NCBI RefSeq assembly: GCF_018308945.1
Contig: NZ_CP070501.1
Location: forward strand, 2,108,001-2,172,000
Origin: Agrococcus sp. Marseille-Q4369
Lineage (GTDB): Bacteria; Actinomycetota; Actinomycetes; Actinomycetales; Microbacteriaceae
Length of the DNA: 64,000 nt
Direction of reading: 5' to 3'
The translations under genes were made by a program, and so were the position numbers. The notes below the pieces were generated by a model, which did no database searches, had not been told where the DNA came from, and saw nothing but the letters and a program-made list of their open reading frames with translations. Within the stretch, counting starts at the first letter, position 1. Every line of letters starts with the position of its first letter. Positions 7,404 through 15,498 of this stretch are shown here, one piece after another.

Positions 7404-8777
7404 CTACACCGACTCGGCGGTGATGCCCTTCGTCGAGGCGATGACGTCGCGCATCTTCTTCTCGAACGCCTCGTAGAACATCGACAGCGGGAACTCGTCG
7501 TCCATCACGAGGTCGGTGAGCTGACGCGGGGTGCCGTCGAGCGGCAGGTTGCCGGCCTTCCACGCGGATGCGGGGTGCGGCTCGACGACGGAGGAGACGA
7601 GCTCGTAGGCGGCGAGCCAGTGCGCGACCTTGGGGCGGTCGATCGACTTCCAGTAGAGCAGCTCGATCGCCTCGCCGAGCTTGTTGACGACGTCGGGCAC
7701 CTCGTCCCAGTCGAAGGCGAGCTGCGTGTCGGTCCAGTGCAGCACGCGGTGCTGGTGCAGCCACGCGAAGAGCAGCTGCCCGCCGAGGCCGTCGTAGTTG
7801 CGCACGCGCGAGCCGGTGATGGCGAAGCGGAAGATGCGGTCGAAGATGACCGCGTACTGCACGAGCTTCGCGTGCTTCGCGAGGTCGCGGTCGGCATCCG
7901 TCGCCTGGTCGTCGGCCGCGATGCGCCGCTCGATCGCGACCGCCTCGCGGAACGCGGTGAGGTCGCAGCGCAGCTCCTCGAGCGAGTAGAGGAAGAACGG
8001 CATGCGCTGCTTGATCATGAACGGGTCGAACGGCAGGTCGCCGCGCATGTGGGTGCGGTCGTGGATGAGGTCCCACATCACGAAGGTGCGCTCGGCGAGG
8101 CCCTGGTCGGCGAGCATCTCGGCGGCGTCGGCGGGCAGCTCGAGCTTCGTGACGTCGCACGCGGCCTCGACGACGCGGCGGAAGCGGGCCGCCTCGCGGT
8201 CCTGGAAGATCGCGCCCCACGTGAACGTCGGGATCTCGCGCATCGCGACGGTCTCGGGGAAGAGCACGGCCGAGTTGGTGTCGTAGCCGGCGGTGAAGTC
8301 GATGAACCGCAGCGGCACGAAGAGCTTGTTCGAGTAGTCACCCGCCTCGAGATCGGCGATGAACTCGGGCCAGATGACCTCCACGAGCACGGCCTCGACC
8401 TTGCGGTCGGGCGAGCCGTTCTGGGTGTACATCGGGAAGACGACGAGGTGCTGCAGGCCGTCGACGCGGTGCTCCTGCGGCTGGAACTGCACGAGCGCGT
8501 CGAAGAAGTCGGGCTCGCCGAAGCCCTCGGCCGCCCAGCGCTCGAAGTCGAGGGCGGCCTGCTCGAGGTAGGCGGCGTCATGCGGGACCTCGGGGGCGAT
8601 GTCGCGGATGCCCTGGGTCAGCTCGGCGACGTGCGCGCGGGCGCTCTCGTGGTGCGCGGCGTCATCGATCGCGCCGCTCTTCGACTGGAGCGGCTGGAGC
8701 GCGGTCGCGGCGGCCTTGATGCGGAGCCAGGCGGGGTGCTGGCGGAGGTCGGCGGCGGTGGCCTGGGTCATCGTCAT
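7404..8777 (-). CDS. DUF6421 family protein
   Basis: This 457-residue soluble protein belongs to an actinobacterial family of unknown function (DUF6421). Highly conserved stretches recalled for the family are visible: DGLQHLVVFPMYTQNG (about 118-133), FTAGYDTNSAVLFPET, MWDLIHDRTHMRGDLPFDPF (about 255-274), then IKQRMPFF and RVRNYDGLGGQLLFAW. The conserved His, Asp and Glu residues suggest a metal or enzyme site, but this is inference. The start at ATG 8777 follows GGGAGG. An ORF extension upstream to 8882 exists but lacks the family's N-terminus. Confidence 0.82.
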   Translation of the reverse strand: MTMTQATAADLRQHPAWLRIKAAATALQPLQSKSGAIDDAAHHESARAHVAELTQGIRDIAPEVPHDAAYLEQAALDFERWAAEGFGEPDFFDALVQFQPQEHRVDGLQHLVVFPMYTQNGSPDRKVEAVLVEVIWPEFIADLEAGDYSNKLFVPLRFIDFTAGYDTNSAVLFPETVAMREIPTFTWGAIFQDREAARFRRVVEAACDVTKLELPADAAEMLADQGLAERTFVMWDLIHDRTHMRGDLPFDPFMIKQRMPFFLYSLEELRCDLTAFREAVAIERRIAADDQATDADRDLAKHAKLVQYAVIFDRIFRFAITGSRVRNYDGLGGQLLFAWLHQHRVLHWTDTQLAFDWDEVPDVVNKLGEAIELLYWKSIDRPKVAHWLAAYELVSSVVEPHPASAWKAGNLPLDGTPRQLTDLVMDDEFPLSMFYEAFEKKMRDVIASTKGITAESV

Positions 8778-9064
8778 TGGGGCCTCCCTGGCGGTCGGTG
8801 CGGGCTGCGGATCGGCGGGCCGGATCGGGCCGTCGCACGCACCAGCGGTGCGTGTTTCCAGCGTATGGGCGGCCCGGTGCACGTATCTTGCGTTTCGGCG
8901 GTCCTTTCCTGCCGGTTCCGGGTGCTACGGCCGAGCCTGCGGTCTCGCGCAACGCTCTTGCGCGGAGCGCTGAGCATCGCCTCAGGAGGCCGACAAGTCG
9001 GCTCGGCGGCACTCGCGCGTTCGCCACGCTGGAGGCTGGCCATCGAGCAGGAGCGGGAGGCGCC

Positions 9065-9529
9065 GTGGAGGGGGCTTCGCTGTCGTCGCGCGCCGGGGTG
9101 CCGGTCGGCGGGCGGATCGCCGCCGCGATCGCGCTGCACCTGCTCGCCGCCCTCGCGCTTGAGCACACCGCTTCGCGCAGCATGAGCGAGCTGCTGCACG
9201 TGCCGCTGCCGAGCGGCGGCGGGATCGCCGCGGCGCTCGCGGGCTGGGCGCTGCCGTCAGCGGCGCCGCTCGCCGTCTGGGCGCTGCTCGTCGTCGGCCG
9301 GGCGCGCCTGCTGCAGCGGGGCTACTCGGCGTTCTGGTTCGTGGGCGCGGCGCTGCTCGTCGCGGCGTCGACCTTCCCGATCGTGTTCGTGCAGGCGCTC
9401 GTCACGGGCAGTCGCGAGGCCGTCGCCACGGCGCTCGCGGCGTGGCTCATCCCGCCGTGCGCCGCCGCGGTCGCGGCGATCGCGCACGCGGTGCGCTGGC
9501 GGCCCGACGAGCGTCGGGCGTCCCTGTAG
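9065..9529 (+). CDS. Hypothetical four-helix membrane protein
   Basis: This encodes 154 residues with about four hydrophobic helices and a basic C-terminus (RWRPDERR). GGGAGG lies 6 nt before GTG 9065, which decides the start over longer readings. No family is recognised. It converges on the next gene, with only 8 nt between the two stops. Confidence 0.6.
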   Translation: MEGASLSSRAGVPVGGRIAAAIALHLLAALALEHTASRSMSELLHVPLPSGGGIAAALAGWALPSAAPLAVWALLVVGRARLLQRGYSAFWFVGAALLVAASTFPIVFVQALVTGSREAVATALAAWLIPPCAAAVAAIAHAVRWRPDERRASL

Positions 9530-9537
9530 GCAGCGGT

Positions 9538-9882
9538 CTAGACGAGCGTCGACGCGACCAGGAAGCCGGTCCAGCTGCCGACCGCTGCGGCGATGGGCGC
9601 GACGATCGCCCAGCGCTGCTTCGTCGCGGCGGCCGCGGCCCCGATGCCGTTGCCGATGAGCGTGCAGGCGAGCAGCGTCACCCAGAAGACGAGCCGCGCC
9701 GGGCCCTCATCGGCACCCGTTGCCCGGGCAGCCTCGACGAGCGAGCCGTCGCCGACCGGCGCGAGCAGCAGCAGTCCGAGGATGTTCGCGAACACGAGCA
9801 CCCACGTCGCGAGCCGCCAGCGGTCGGCCGGCGTCCACTCGCGCTGCGGCTCGAGCTCCTCGTCGTCCCACTGCATGCTCAC
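9538..9882 (-). CDS. Hypothetical three-helix membrane protein
   Basis: This 114-residue protein has an acidic, Trp-containing cytoplasmic N-terminus (QWDDEELEPQREW) and three hydrophobic segments (about 24-42, 64-86 and 92-112). No domain is recognised. It lies downstream of the exonuclease III gene on the same strand, 43 nt away, and could be co-transcribed with it. Confidence 0.6.
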   Translation of the reverse strand: MSMQWDDEELEPQREWTPADRWRLATWVLVFANILGLLLLAPVGDGSLVEAARATGADEGPARLVFWVTLLACTLIGNGIGAAAAATKQRWAIVAPIAAAVGSWTGFLVASTLV

Positions 9883-9925
9883 GACTGCACTGCCTCGAGC
9901 GCGGCGCGACCCGACGCATCCGCCA

Positions 9926-10738
9926 TCAGAAGATCATCGGGCGGTCGTCGTCGAGCTCGGTCTCGAGGTCGAGGTCGACCACGACCGGCACGTGGTCGCT
10001 CGGGGCGTCGCCGGAGCGCTCGTCGCGGTGGATCGCCGCGCGCGTGACGAGGTCGGCGAGCTCGGGGCTGCCGAGCACGAAGTCGATGCGCATGCCCTCA
10101 TCCTTGTTCCAGCGCCCGGCCTTGTAGTCCCAGTAGGTGTAGCCGGGGGCGCGGTCGCGCACGACGTCGACGAGGCCCGCCTCGAGCAGCGCGCCGAACG
10201 CCTCGCGCTCGGGCTGCGACACGTGCGTCGAGCCGTCGAACGCGCCGATGTCCCACACGTCGGTGTCGAGCGGCGCGATGTTGAAGTCGCCCATGAGCGC
10301 GAGCGGCTGCCCGCGCCATTCGTCGAGCAGGCCCGTGAGCACCCGCAGCCACTCGAGCTTGTAGCCGTAGTGCGCGTGCGTGAGCTCGCGGCCGTTGGGC
10401 ACGTAGAGGCTCCAGAGCCGCACGCCCTCGACGGTCGCCGCCATCGCGCGCGCCTCGACCACCGGGTCGCCGGTGTTGGCGTAGCCGGGCTGGCCCGGGA
10501 AGTCGCGCTCGACCTCGGTCATCGGCAGCCGCGACGCGATCGCGACGCCGTTCCACTGGCTGTGGCCGTGCGCCTGCACCTCATAGCCCGCGGCCTCGAA
10601 CGCGGCGTAGGGGAACTGCTCCGTCTTGCACTTGATCTCCTGCATGGCGAGCACGTCGACGTCGCTGCGCTCGAGCCAGTCGACGATGCGGGCCGAGCGA
10701 GCGCGCACGGAGTTCACGTTCCAGGTGGCGATGCGCAT
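9926..10738 (-). CDS. xth: Exodeoxyribonuclease III (AP endonuclease)
   Basis: This 270-residue enzyme cuts DNA at abasic sites and digests 3' ends in base-excision repair. The metal and catalytic residues are in the expected places: NVNSVR with the first Asn (about 7), MQEIKCK with the metal Glu (about 34), LMGDFNIAP with the catalytic Asp/Asn pair near 149, MRIDFVLGSP, and SDHVPV with the final His near 250. Length is normal. The start ATG 10738 precedes the invariant RIATWNVNS. Confidence 0.93.
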   Translation of the reverse strand: MRIATWNVNSVRARSARIVDWLERSDVDVLAMQEIKCKTEQFPYAAFEAAGYEVQAHGHSQWNGVAIASRLPMTEVERDFPGQPGYANTGDPVVEARAMAATVEGVRLWSLYVPNGRELTHAHYGYKLEWLRVLTGLLDEWRGQPLALMGDFNIAPLDTDVWDIGAFDGSTHVSQPEREAFGALLEAGLVDVVRDRAPGYTYWDYKAGRWNKDEGMRIDFVLGSPELADLVTRAAIHRDERSGDAPSDHVPVVVDLDLETELDDDRPMIF

Positions 10739-10810
10739 GCTCCGAGCCTAGATGGGGTCGCGGATGCGCGGGGTTGGGGCGCGCACGTACCCCTGGTGCA
10801 CACTGGACGC

Positions 10811-11422
10811 ATGGGAACCGCGCGCGAACGCTATCTCCAGGCGCTCGATCTCTTCTCCGCCGAGGCTCGAGCCGGAGCGGACCGACTGGGTCTGCCGTCG
10901 GCGTGCTCCGATTGGTCGATCGCCGACGTCGTCCGCCACGTCTCCGGCGTGCAGGCCGAGCACGGCGGGGCGGCGCTGCTGGGCGGAGACCCCAACTCCG
11001 ATGAGCGGGAGCACCTCGAGATCATGGGTCCGGGCGGCGACTTCGAGGCCGTCGAGCGCTGGGAGGAGCTCGCGGCACAGCTGCGCCACGCGGCGCACAC
11101 CGCGGTCGAGGAGCGCTTCGCGGAGCTCGCGCTGCCGACGTTCGACATGGCGCTCCACGCGTGGGACGTGCGCTGGGCCTCCGCCCGCGTGGGCCTCTCC
11201 GGCAACCTCGAGTTCCCCGCCGACCTGCTCGAGTGGATGGAGGCGTTCCGCGACAGCGCCGACGAGGCGGCCGTGCGCCAGCCCGGCATCTTCGACGCGC
11301 CGATCGAGCCGCCGGCCGGCGCGACGCGGTCGGAGCGCCTCGTCGCGTGGGCGGGCCGCGACCCGCGCACGGGCATGCGGCCGCGCGCCGACAGCGTGCC
11401 CGTCCCGACCGACGCGTCCTGA
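10811..11422 (+). CDS. Maleylpyruvate isomerase N-terminal/DinB-like protein
   Basis: This 203-residue protein belongs to the mycothiol-dependent, metal-binding DinB-like superfamily (TIGR03083/TIGR03086 type). Visible marks are CSDWSIADVVRHVSG (about 34-48), with the first metal His, and a second histidine in DMALHAWDVRWA (about 115-126). In actinobacteria such proteins transfer or isomerise with mycothiol; the actual substrate is unknown. The start is the ATG at 10811. Confidence 0.72.
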   Translation: MGTARERYLQALDLFSAEARAGADRLGLPSACSDWSIADVVRHVSGVQAEHGGAALLGGDPNSDEREHLEIMGPGGDFEAVERWEELAAQLRHAAHTAVEERFAELALPTFDMALHAWDVRWASARVGLSGNLEFPADLLEWMEAFRDSADEAAVRQPGIFDAPIEPPAGATRSERLVAWAGRDPRTGMRPRADSVPVPTDAS

Positions 11423-11479
11423 CGCATCCGACCACCGGTCGACGCATCTGGGGTGCCGGCGCGAAGTAGCCTGGTGGGC

Positions 11480-12031
11480 GTGACCGCGCGCGACCGACTC
11501 ATCCAGCTCATCCGCGACGAGGCCGTCTTCCACGGCGACTTCGTGCTCACGAGCGGCAAGCGCGCGAGCTACTACATCGACCTCCGCAAGCTCTCGCTCG
11601 ACCACCGCGCCGCGCCGCTCATCGGCGATGTGCTGCTCGACCTCATCGCCGACATCCCGGGCGTCTCTGCGGTCGGTGGCCTCACGATGGGCGCCGACCC
11701 GCTCGCGAACGCCGTGCTGCACCGAGGGCTCGCGCGCGGGCTCGAGGTGGACGCGTTCGTCGTGCGCAAGGAGCCGAAGGACCACGGGCGCGGTCGGCAG
11801 ATCGAGGGACCGGAGCTCGCGGGCAAGCGCGTCGTCGTCGTGGAGGACACGTCGACGACGGGCGGCAGCCCGCTCAAGGCGATCGAGGCGCTACGGAAGG
11901 TCGGTGCCGAGGTCGTGGCCGTCGCCGTGATCGTCGACCGCGCGACCGGCGCCCAAGCGGTGATCGAGGCGGCGGGCGTCGAGTACCGCGCGGCGATCAC
12001 CCTCGACGACCTCGGGCTCGAGCCGCAGTAG
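11480..12031 (+). CDS. pyrE: Orotate phosphoribosyltransferase
   Basis: This 183-residue enzyme joins orotate to PRPP to make OMP in pyrimidine synthesis. The PRPP-binding motif VVVVEDTSTTGGS lies at about 119-131, and LTSGKRASYYIDLRKL near the N-terminus and VVRKEPKDHGRG near 95 are family signatures. GTG 11480 is chosen because the conserved helix TARDRLIQLI follows. It is separate from other pyrimidine genes, which is common in actinobacteria. Confidence 0.92.
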   Translation: MTARDRLIQLIRDEAVFHGDFVLTSGKRASYYIDLRKLSLDHRAAPLIGDVLLDLIADIPGVSAVGGLTMGADPLANAVLHRGLARGLEVDAFVVRKEPKDHGRGRQIEGPELAGKRVVVVEDTSTTGGSPLKAIEALRKVGAEVVAVAVIVDRATGAQAVIEAAGVEYRAAITLDDLGLEPQ

Positions 12032-12118
12032 CCCCGCCCCGACACACGTCGAACTTCCCTCTCCGGCGGGCTCTCGTGGCGGGAACCCGCACCTCAAGGA
12101 AGTTCGGCCAGAGCGCCG

Positions 12119-12139
12119 TGTCAGACTTGCTATCTGACA
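12119..12139. promoter_or_regulatory. Perfect 7-7-7 palindrome upstream of AEC transporter
   Basis: TGTCAGA and TCTGACA flank a 7-bp spacer. The site ends 22 nt before the start of the transporter. A second inverted repeat (GAACTTCC at 12051 and GGAAGTTC at 12098) flanks a small GCGGG/CCCGC hairpin just upstream. The first has the look of an operator (GntR-like spacing); no regulator gene is adjacent, so the binder is unknown. Confidence 0.5.
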
Positions 12140-12161
12140 AGCGGCGGATGCGGGAGGTCAC

Positions 12162-13088
12162 GTGGGCGGAGTGCTCATCGGCTTCGGCATCATCGGCTTC
12201 GTCATCCTCGTCGGCTGGCTGCTCGCGCGCTTCCGGATCGTCGATCAGGAGGGGCGGCTCGTGCTCAACCGCACGAGCTTCTTCGCCGCGAGCCCTGCGC
12301 TGCTCTTCACGGTGCTGAGCGAGGCCGACGTGGGCCTGCTGTTCTCGAGCGTGCTCGCGGTCGCGTTCGTCGCGTTCGTCGCGGTCGCACTCCTCTATGC
12401 CGTCGTCGCGCGCATCTGGTTCACCCGCGATCCGAGCCGGATCGCGATCGCCGCGACCGCGACCGGCTACTCGAACATCAACAACATCGGGCTGCCCGTC
12501 GCGATCTACGTCATCGGCGACGCGAGCTTCGTAGGGCCCATGCTGCTGCTCCAGCTGCTGCTGCTCGCCCCCGCCCTGCTCGCGACCCTCGACATCCTGA
12601 CCGCAGGCCGCGCATCCGTCTCGCGCATCCTCACCCAGCCGCTCCGCAACCCGATGCTCATCGCGTCGGCCCTCGGTGCGCTGGTCTCGGCGCTCGAGAT
12701 CGAGCTGCCCGCCCCGGTGCTCGCGCCGCTCGAGATCCTCGGCGGCGCTGCGGTGCCGCTCATGCTGCTCGCGTTCGGCATCTCGCTCAGCGGCGACCGG
12801 CCGCTGCAACCGGGCTCCGGCCGCAAGGAGGTGGCGCTCGCGGTGCTGCTGAAGTCGCTCGTCATGCCGGTCGTGGCCTTCGCGCTCGCGCGCTTCGCCT
12901 TCGGCCTCGACGAGCAGCTCGTCTACGCGTGCACCGTGATGGCGGCGCTGCCGAGCGCGCAGAACATGTACCAGTACGCGCTGCGCTACGACCGCGCGAC
13001 CCTCATCACCCGCGACATCGTGCTGCTGACGACCTTCGGATCGCTGCCGGTGATGCTGCTGATCGCCTGGCTCCTCGGGCCTGCTTAG
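12162..13088 (+). CDS. AEC (auxin efflux carrier) family transporter
   Basis: This 308-residue polytopic membrane protein has about ten transmembrane helices in two five-helix repeats. The first repeat contains the discontinuous-helix segment NINNIGLPVAIY (about 108-119) and the second the matching MAALPSAQNMYQYA. Family members export or import organic anions such as malate. GGGAGG lies 6 nt before GTG 12162. Its stop overlaps that of the convergent gene at 13085. A palindrome just upstream suggests regulation. Confidence 0.85.
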   Translation: MGGVLIGFGIIGFVILVGWLLARFRIVDQEGRLVLNRTSFFAASPALLFTVLSEADVGLLFSSVLAVAFVAFVAVALLYAVVARIWFTRDPSRIAIAATATGYSNINNIGLPVAIYVIGDASFVGPMLLLQLLLLAPALLATLDILTAGRASVSRILTQPLRNPMLIASALGALVSALEIELPAPVLAPLEILGGAAVPLMLLAFGISLSGDRPLQPGSGRKEVALAVLLKSLVMPVVAFALARFAFGLDEQLVYACTVMAALPSAQNMYQYALRYDRATLITRDIVLLTTFGSLPVMLLIAWLLGPA

Positions 13089-13459
13089 GTCGCGGCTCCC
13101 GGCCACTCGGTGAGCGGCGGCGCCGGCCGCAGCCGGCCGGTCTCGGGCACGGGCAGCTCCCAGAAGCGGGCGTCGCCGCCGACCGCGCCGAGGTCGTCGC
13201 GCTTGACGCGCACCCGCTCGGGCGTGAGCTCCGTGACCCGCACGCGCACGTCACCGTCGTCGACCGAGAGCAGGAAGGCATCGGTCAGCCACGCGATCGA
13301 GTGCTCGTCGAGCGCCTCCTCGGCGGCGAGCCAGTCGGCTGCCTCAGCGAGCGGGCGGCCGAGCAGGTCCATCGGCTGGAAGTCGTCGCCGACCATCCGC
13401 ACGTAGCCGACGGTCTCGCCGTCGGGCCGTCGGTGGGGCATCCAGTCGCTCGGGATCAT
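13085..13459 (-). CDS. Conserved hypothetical protein
   Basis: This encodes 124 residues from ATG 13459: MIPSDWMPHRRPDGETVGYV, then GDDFQPMDLLGRP. The whole product is one compact, soluble, beta-rich domain. Similar short proteins, recalled as widespread in Microbacteriaceae and related families, have no known function. Two Trp residues and an acidic DDGDVRV strand stand out. It converges on the AEC transporter with a 4-nt overlap of stops. Confidence 0.6.
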   Translation of the reverse strand: MIPSDWMPHRRPDGETVGYVRMVGDDFQPMDLLGRPLAEAADWLAAEEALDEHSIAWLTDAFLLSVDDGDVRVRVTELTPERVRVKRDDLGAVGGDARFWELPVPETGRLRPAPPLTEWPGAAT

Positions 13460-13520
13460 GCCGACCACGATACGGCGGATGCGCTGGGGCACGTCGCGCG
13501 GGATGGCCTACGGTGTGCGC

Positions 13521-13913
13521 ATGAGCGACGCCGCACCGCAGCACCCACCGCTCGCGACGGGCGGGCGGCCGCCGCAGCAGTACGCGCCGCCGCCCGCGCG
13601 CCGCGGCGGCCGGACGTTCGCGATCCTGGCGCTCGTCGTCGCCGGCCTCGAGGTGCTCACCGGGCCGCTCATGGTGCTCGTGCTCAGCGGAGCGATCCGC
13701 GCTGGCCTCGACCCCTCGGGCATCGGCTTGCTGAGCGGCGGCGTCGGCGCGCTCAGCGCGGTGCTCGGCGCCATCGCCGCGGCGCTCGCGATCGTCTCGA
13801 TCCTCCGCGGCGAGCCGGCGCGCGTGCTCGCCGGCATCGCGCTCGGCATCGCGATCTCGGCGCTCGCGTCGCTGATCGCGTCGGCCCTGCAGGTCGTGCT
13901 CTTCTCGTTCTGA
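13521..13913 (+). CDS. Pro-rich N-terminus membrane protein
   Basis: This 130-residue protein has a proline-rich cytoplasmic segment (about 1-31) and three or four hydrophobic helices (about 33-55, 68-92, 98-125). It resembles the DUF4190-like small membrane proteins of actinobacteria in design, but I do not claim the family. The start ATG 13521 is the first one after the divergent gene at 13459. Confidence 0.55.
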   Translation: MSDAAPQHPPLATGGRPPQQYAPPPARRGGRTFAILALVVAGLEVLTGPLMVLVLSGAIRAGLDPSGIGLLSGGVGALSAVLGAIAAALAIVSILRGEPARVLAGIALGIAISALASLIASALQVVLFSF

Positions 13914-13950
13914 GCCGCGGGCGCGGCGGGGCCCACGGGCGTCGCGGCCG

Positions 13951-14670
13951 CTACTGCGAGAGCTCGCGGTCCAGGCGGTCGATCAGCGCCTCGAGCGAGA
14001 TCTCGAACTCCTCGTCGCTGCGATCCTCGCTCAGCAGGGGGCGCAGACGAAGGACCTCCGGCGCGTCGTCGAGCGTGAGCTCGCCGTCAGCGTGCGGGAT
14101 GGTCGCGTCGCCCTCGTCGAGCGGCTCCTCGACCGGACCGGTGTCAGCTCCCCGCACCGACGACTCGAGCAGCAGCTGCCCGAGCAGGAAGCTGCTGAAG
14201 AGGCGGTAGGTCGTGACGGCCTGCTGATCGCTGAAGCCCTGCTGCACAAGGGTGCTGAGCAGGGTCTCGACGACCTCGACGCTGCGCAGCGGCGGGCGCA
14301 GCCACGGTGCCGCCGGGTGCCGGGTCGCGACGAGCGGGAAGGCCTTCGGGTGCTCGATCGCGATGCGACGCACCCGATGCGCGAACATCTGGAGGAAGCC
14401 CTGCCAGTGCTCCGCGAGCTCGTCGTCGAGCTCTGCCGTCAGGTCGCCCATGAGCCGGTTCACGACGCCCTCGAGCAGATCCTCCTTGCCGTGCACGTAG
14501 CGATACAGCGCCATGGCCTCCACGCCCAGGTCCTGCGCTAGCGACCGCATGGTGAGGCCGTGCGGCCCTGATCGGTCGATGTGCGCGAGGGCGGCGTCGA
14601 TGACCAGCTCTTGGCTCAGCCGCCGCGTGGGCGCGGCCGACGCCGGCTTGCTGGTCGATCGCTTCGTCAT
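13951..14670 (-). CDS. TetR-family regulator (TetR_C type)
   Basis: This 239-residue repressor has an N-terminal helix-turn-helix: LTMRSLAQDLGVEAMALYRYV (about 38-58), followed by HGKEDLLEGVVNRLM. The C-terminal half is the TetR_C ligand-binding type, with HPAAPWLRPPLRSVEVVETL. It is divergent from the unknown gene at 14817 and probably represses it and itself through the AT-rich palindrome at 14736-14752. The ligand is unknown. Confidence 0.85.
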   Translation of the reverse strand: MTKRSTSKPASAAPTRRLSQELVIDAALAHIDRSGPHGLTMRSLAQDLGVEAMALYRYVHGKEDLLEGVVNRLMGDLTAELDDELAEHWQGFLQMFAHRVRRIAIEHPKAFPLVATRHPAAPWLRPPLRSVEVVETLLSTLVQQGFSDQQAVTTYRLFSSFLLGQLLLESSVRGADTGPVEEPLDEGDATIPHADGELTLDDAPEVLRLRPLLSEDRSDEEFEISLEALIDRLDRELSQ

Positions 14671-14718
14671 CCGTCTTCCCTCTCGGTGCGGTGGCCCGCG
14701 CTCGCGCCCAACGCTACG

Positions 14719-14752
14719 GTGGTTCACGTTACTGTGGTTTACGTTGTAAACC
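14719..14752. promoter_or_regulatory. TetR operator region between divergent genes
   Basis: A perfect palindrome GGTTTAC-GTT-GTAAACC spans 14736-14752. Its left half belongs to a direct repeat GTGGTTYACGTT (14719 and 14734, 15 bp apart). The site lies 66 nt upstream of the TetR start and 65 nt upstream of the divergent gene, where a shared operator would be expected. Binding is inferred from position. Confidence 0.65.
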
Positions 14753-14816
14753 GATGGCTCACGACGACACCGTCACCCATCGATCCACGACCCGACCACG
14801 CTTGCGAGGAGCAGCC

Positions 14817-15356
14817 GTGCAGCGCACGAAGGAGACCGACGGCCTCATGACGCACCTGTCCGCCGCGATCTCGACGCGCGCGGACCGGGCGAGGCTGCGA
14901 GGCGCACGCCGCCAGGCGCCCGTGACGACGGAGTTCGAGATCCGCATCCTCCGCGAGGGCGACCGGAAGGTGCTCCACGCCGGTGCGGTCTCGTCGCTCG
15001 TCTCCACCGCCTTCCTCGAGGCGCTGTTCATGACGACGAACGACGCGACGCTGCAGCGCCTCGTGCCGAGGAACCCGCGCGCGCCGCTCTGGGTCATCGC
15101 GCGCGGCGTGCACCGCGACTTCGACGAGGCGGCGCTCGCGAGCTTCGCGAGCCGCATGGGCCGACCGGATCTCGCAGCTGCGCTCGGAGAGCCCATCGCC
15201 GACGGCACGGTCACGATCGAGGAGCGCTGGGTCGCGATCGGCGGCGGTGCGCCGCCGCTGCTCGAGCCGAGGCTGCGCTGCGGCGACGCATCCGTCGGGC
15301 ACGAGCCGACGGGCGACCCCGACGATGACGGCACGGCTGGAGCCCGCCGCGACTGA
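14817..15356 (+). CDS. Unknown protein divergent from TetR
   Basis: This encodes 179 residues. GAGGAG lies 6 nt before GTG 14817, which fixes the start. The sequence is soluble, with an Arg-rich start (ADRARLRGARRQ), a central block TTEFEIRILREGDRKVLHAG and a Gly/Asp-rich end. I recognise no domain. The shared TetR operator suggests it is the regulator's target, so it may be a small-molecule-responsive enzyme or stress protein; that is a guess from context only. Confidence 0.5.
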   Translation: MQRTKETDGLMTHLSAAISTRADRARLRGARRQAPVTTEFEIRILREGDRKVLHAGAVSSLVSTAFLEALFMTTNDATLQRLVPRNPRAPLWVIARGVHRDFDEAALASFASRMGRPDLAAALGEPIADGTVTIEERWVAIGGGAPPLLEPRLRCGDASVGHEPTGDPDDDGTAGARRD

Positions 15357-15498
15357 GCTGAGCGCACGGGCTCGGTGCGGCCCGCGGCGAGGACGCGGCC
15401 CGGGAGCGCGCCGACGAGGGTGCGCTCGCGGAATCGCCAAGCCGACGCATCCGTTGCATCAGTCGTTGCGGTTCGGACGAGCGGGCGAGAGGGTGGCG

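Noticed and set aside
15357-15498. tRNA or small RNA in the gap before the flavin oxidoreductase
   Set aside because: No cloverleaf, CCA end or strong terminator was found; nothing supports an RNA gene here.
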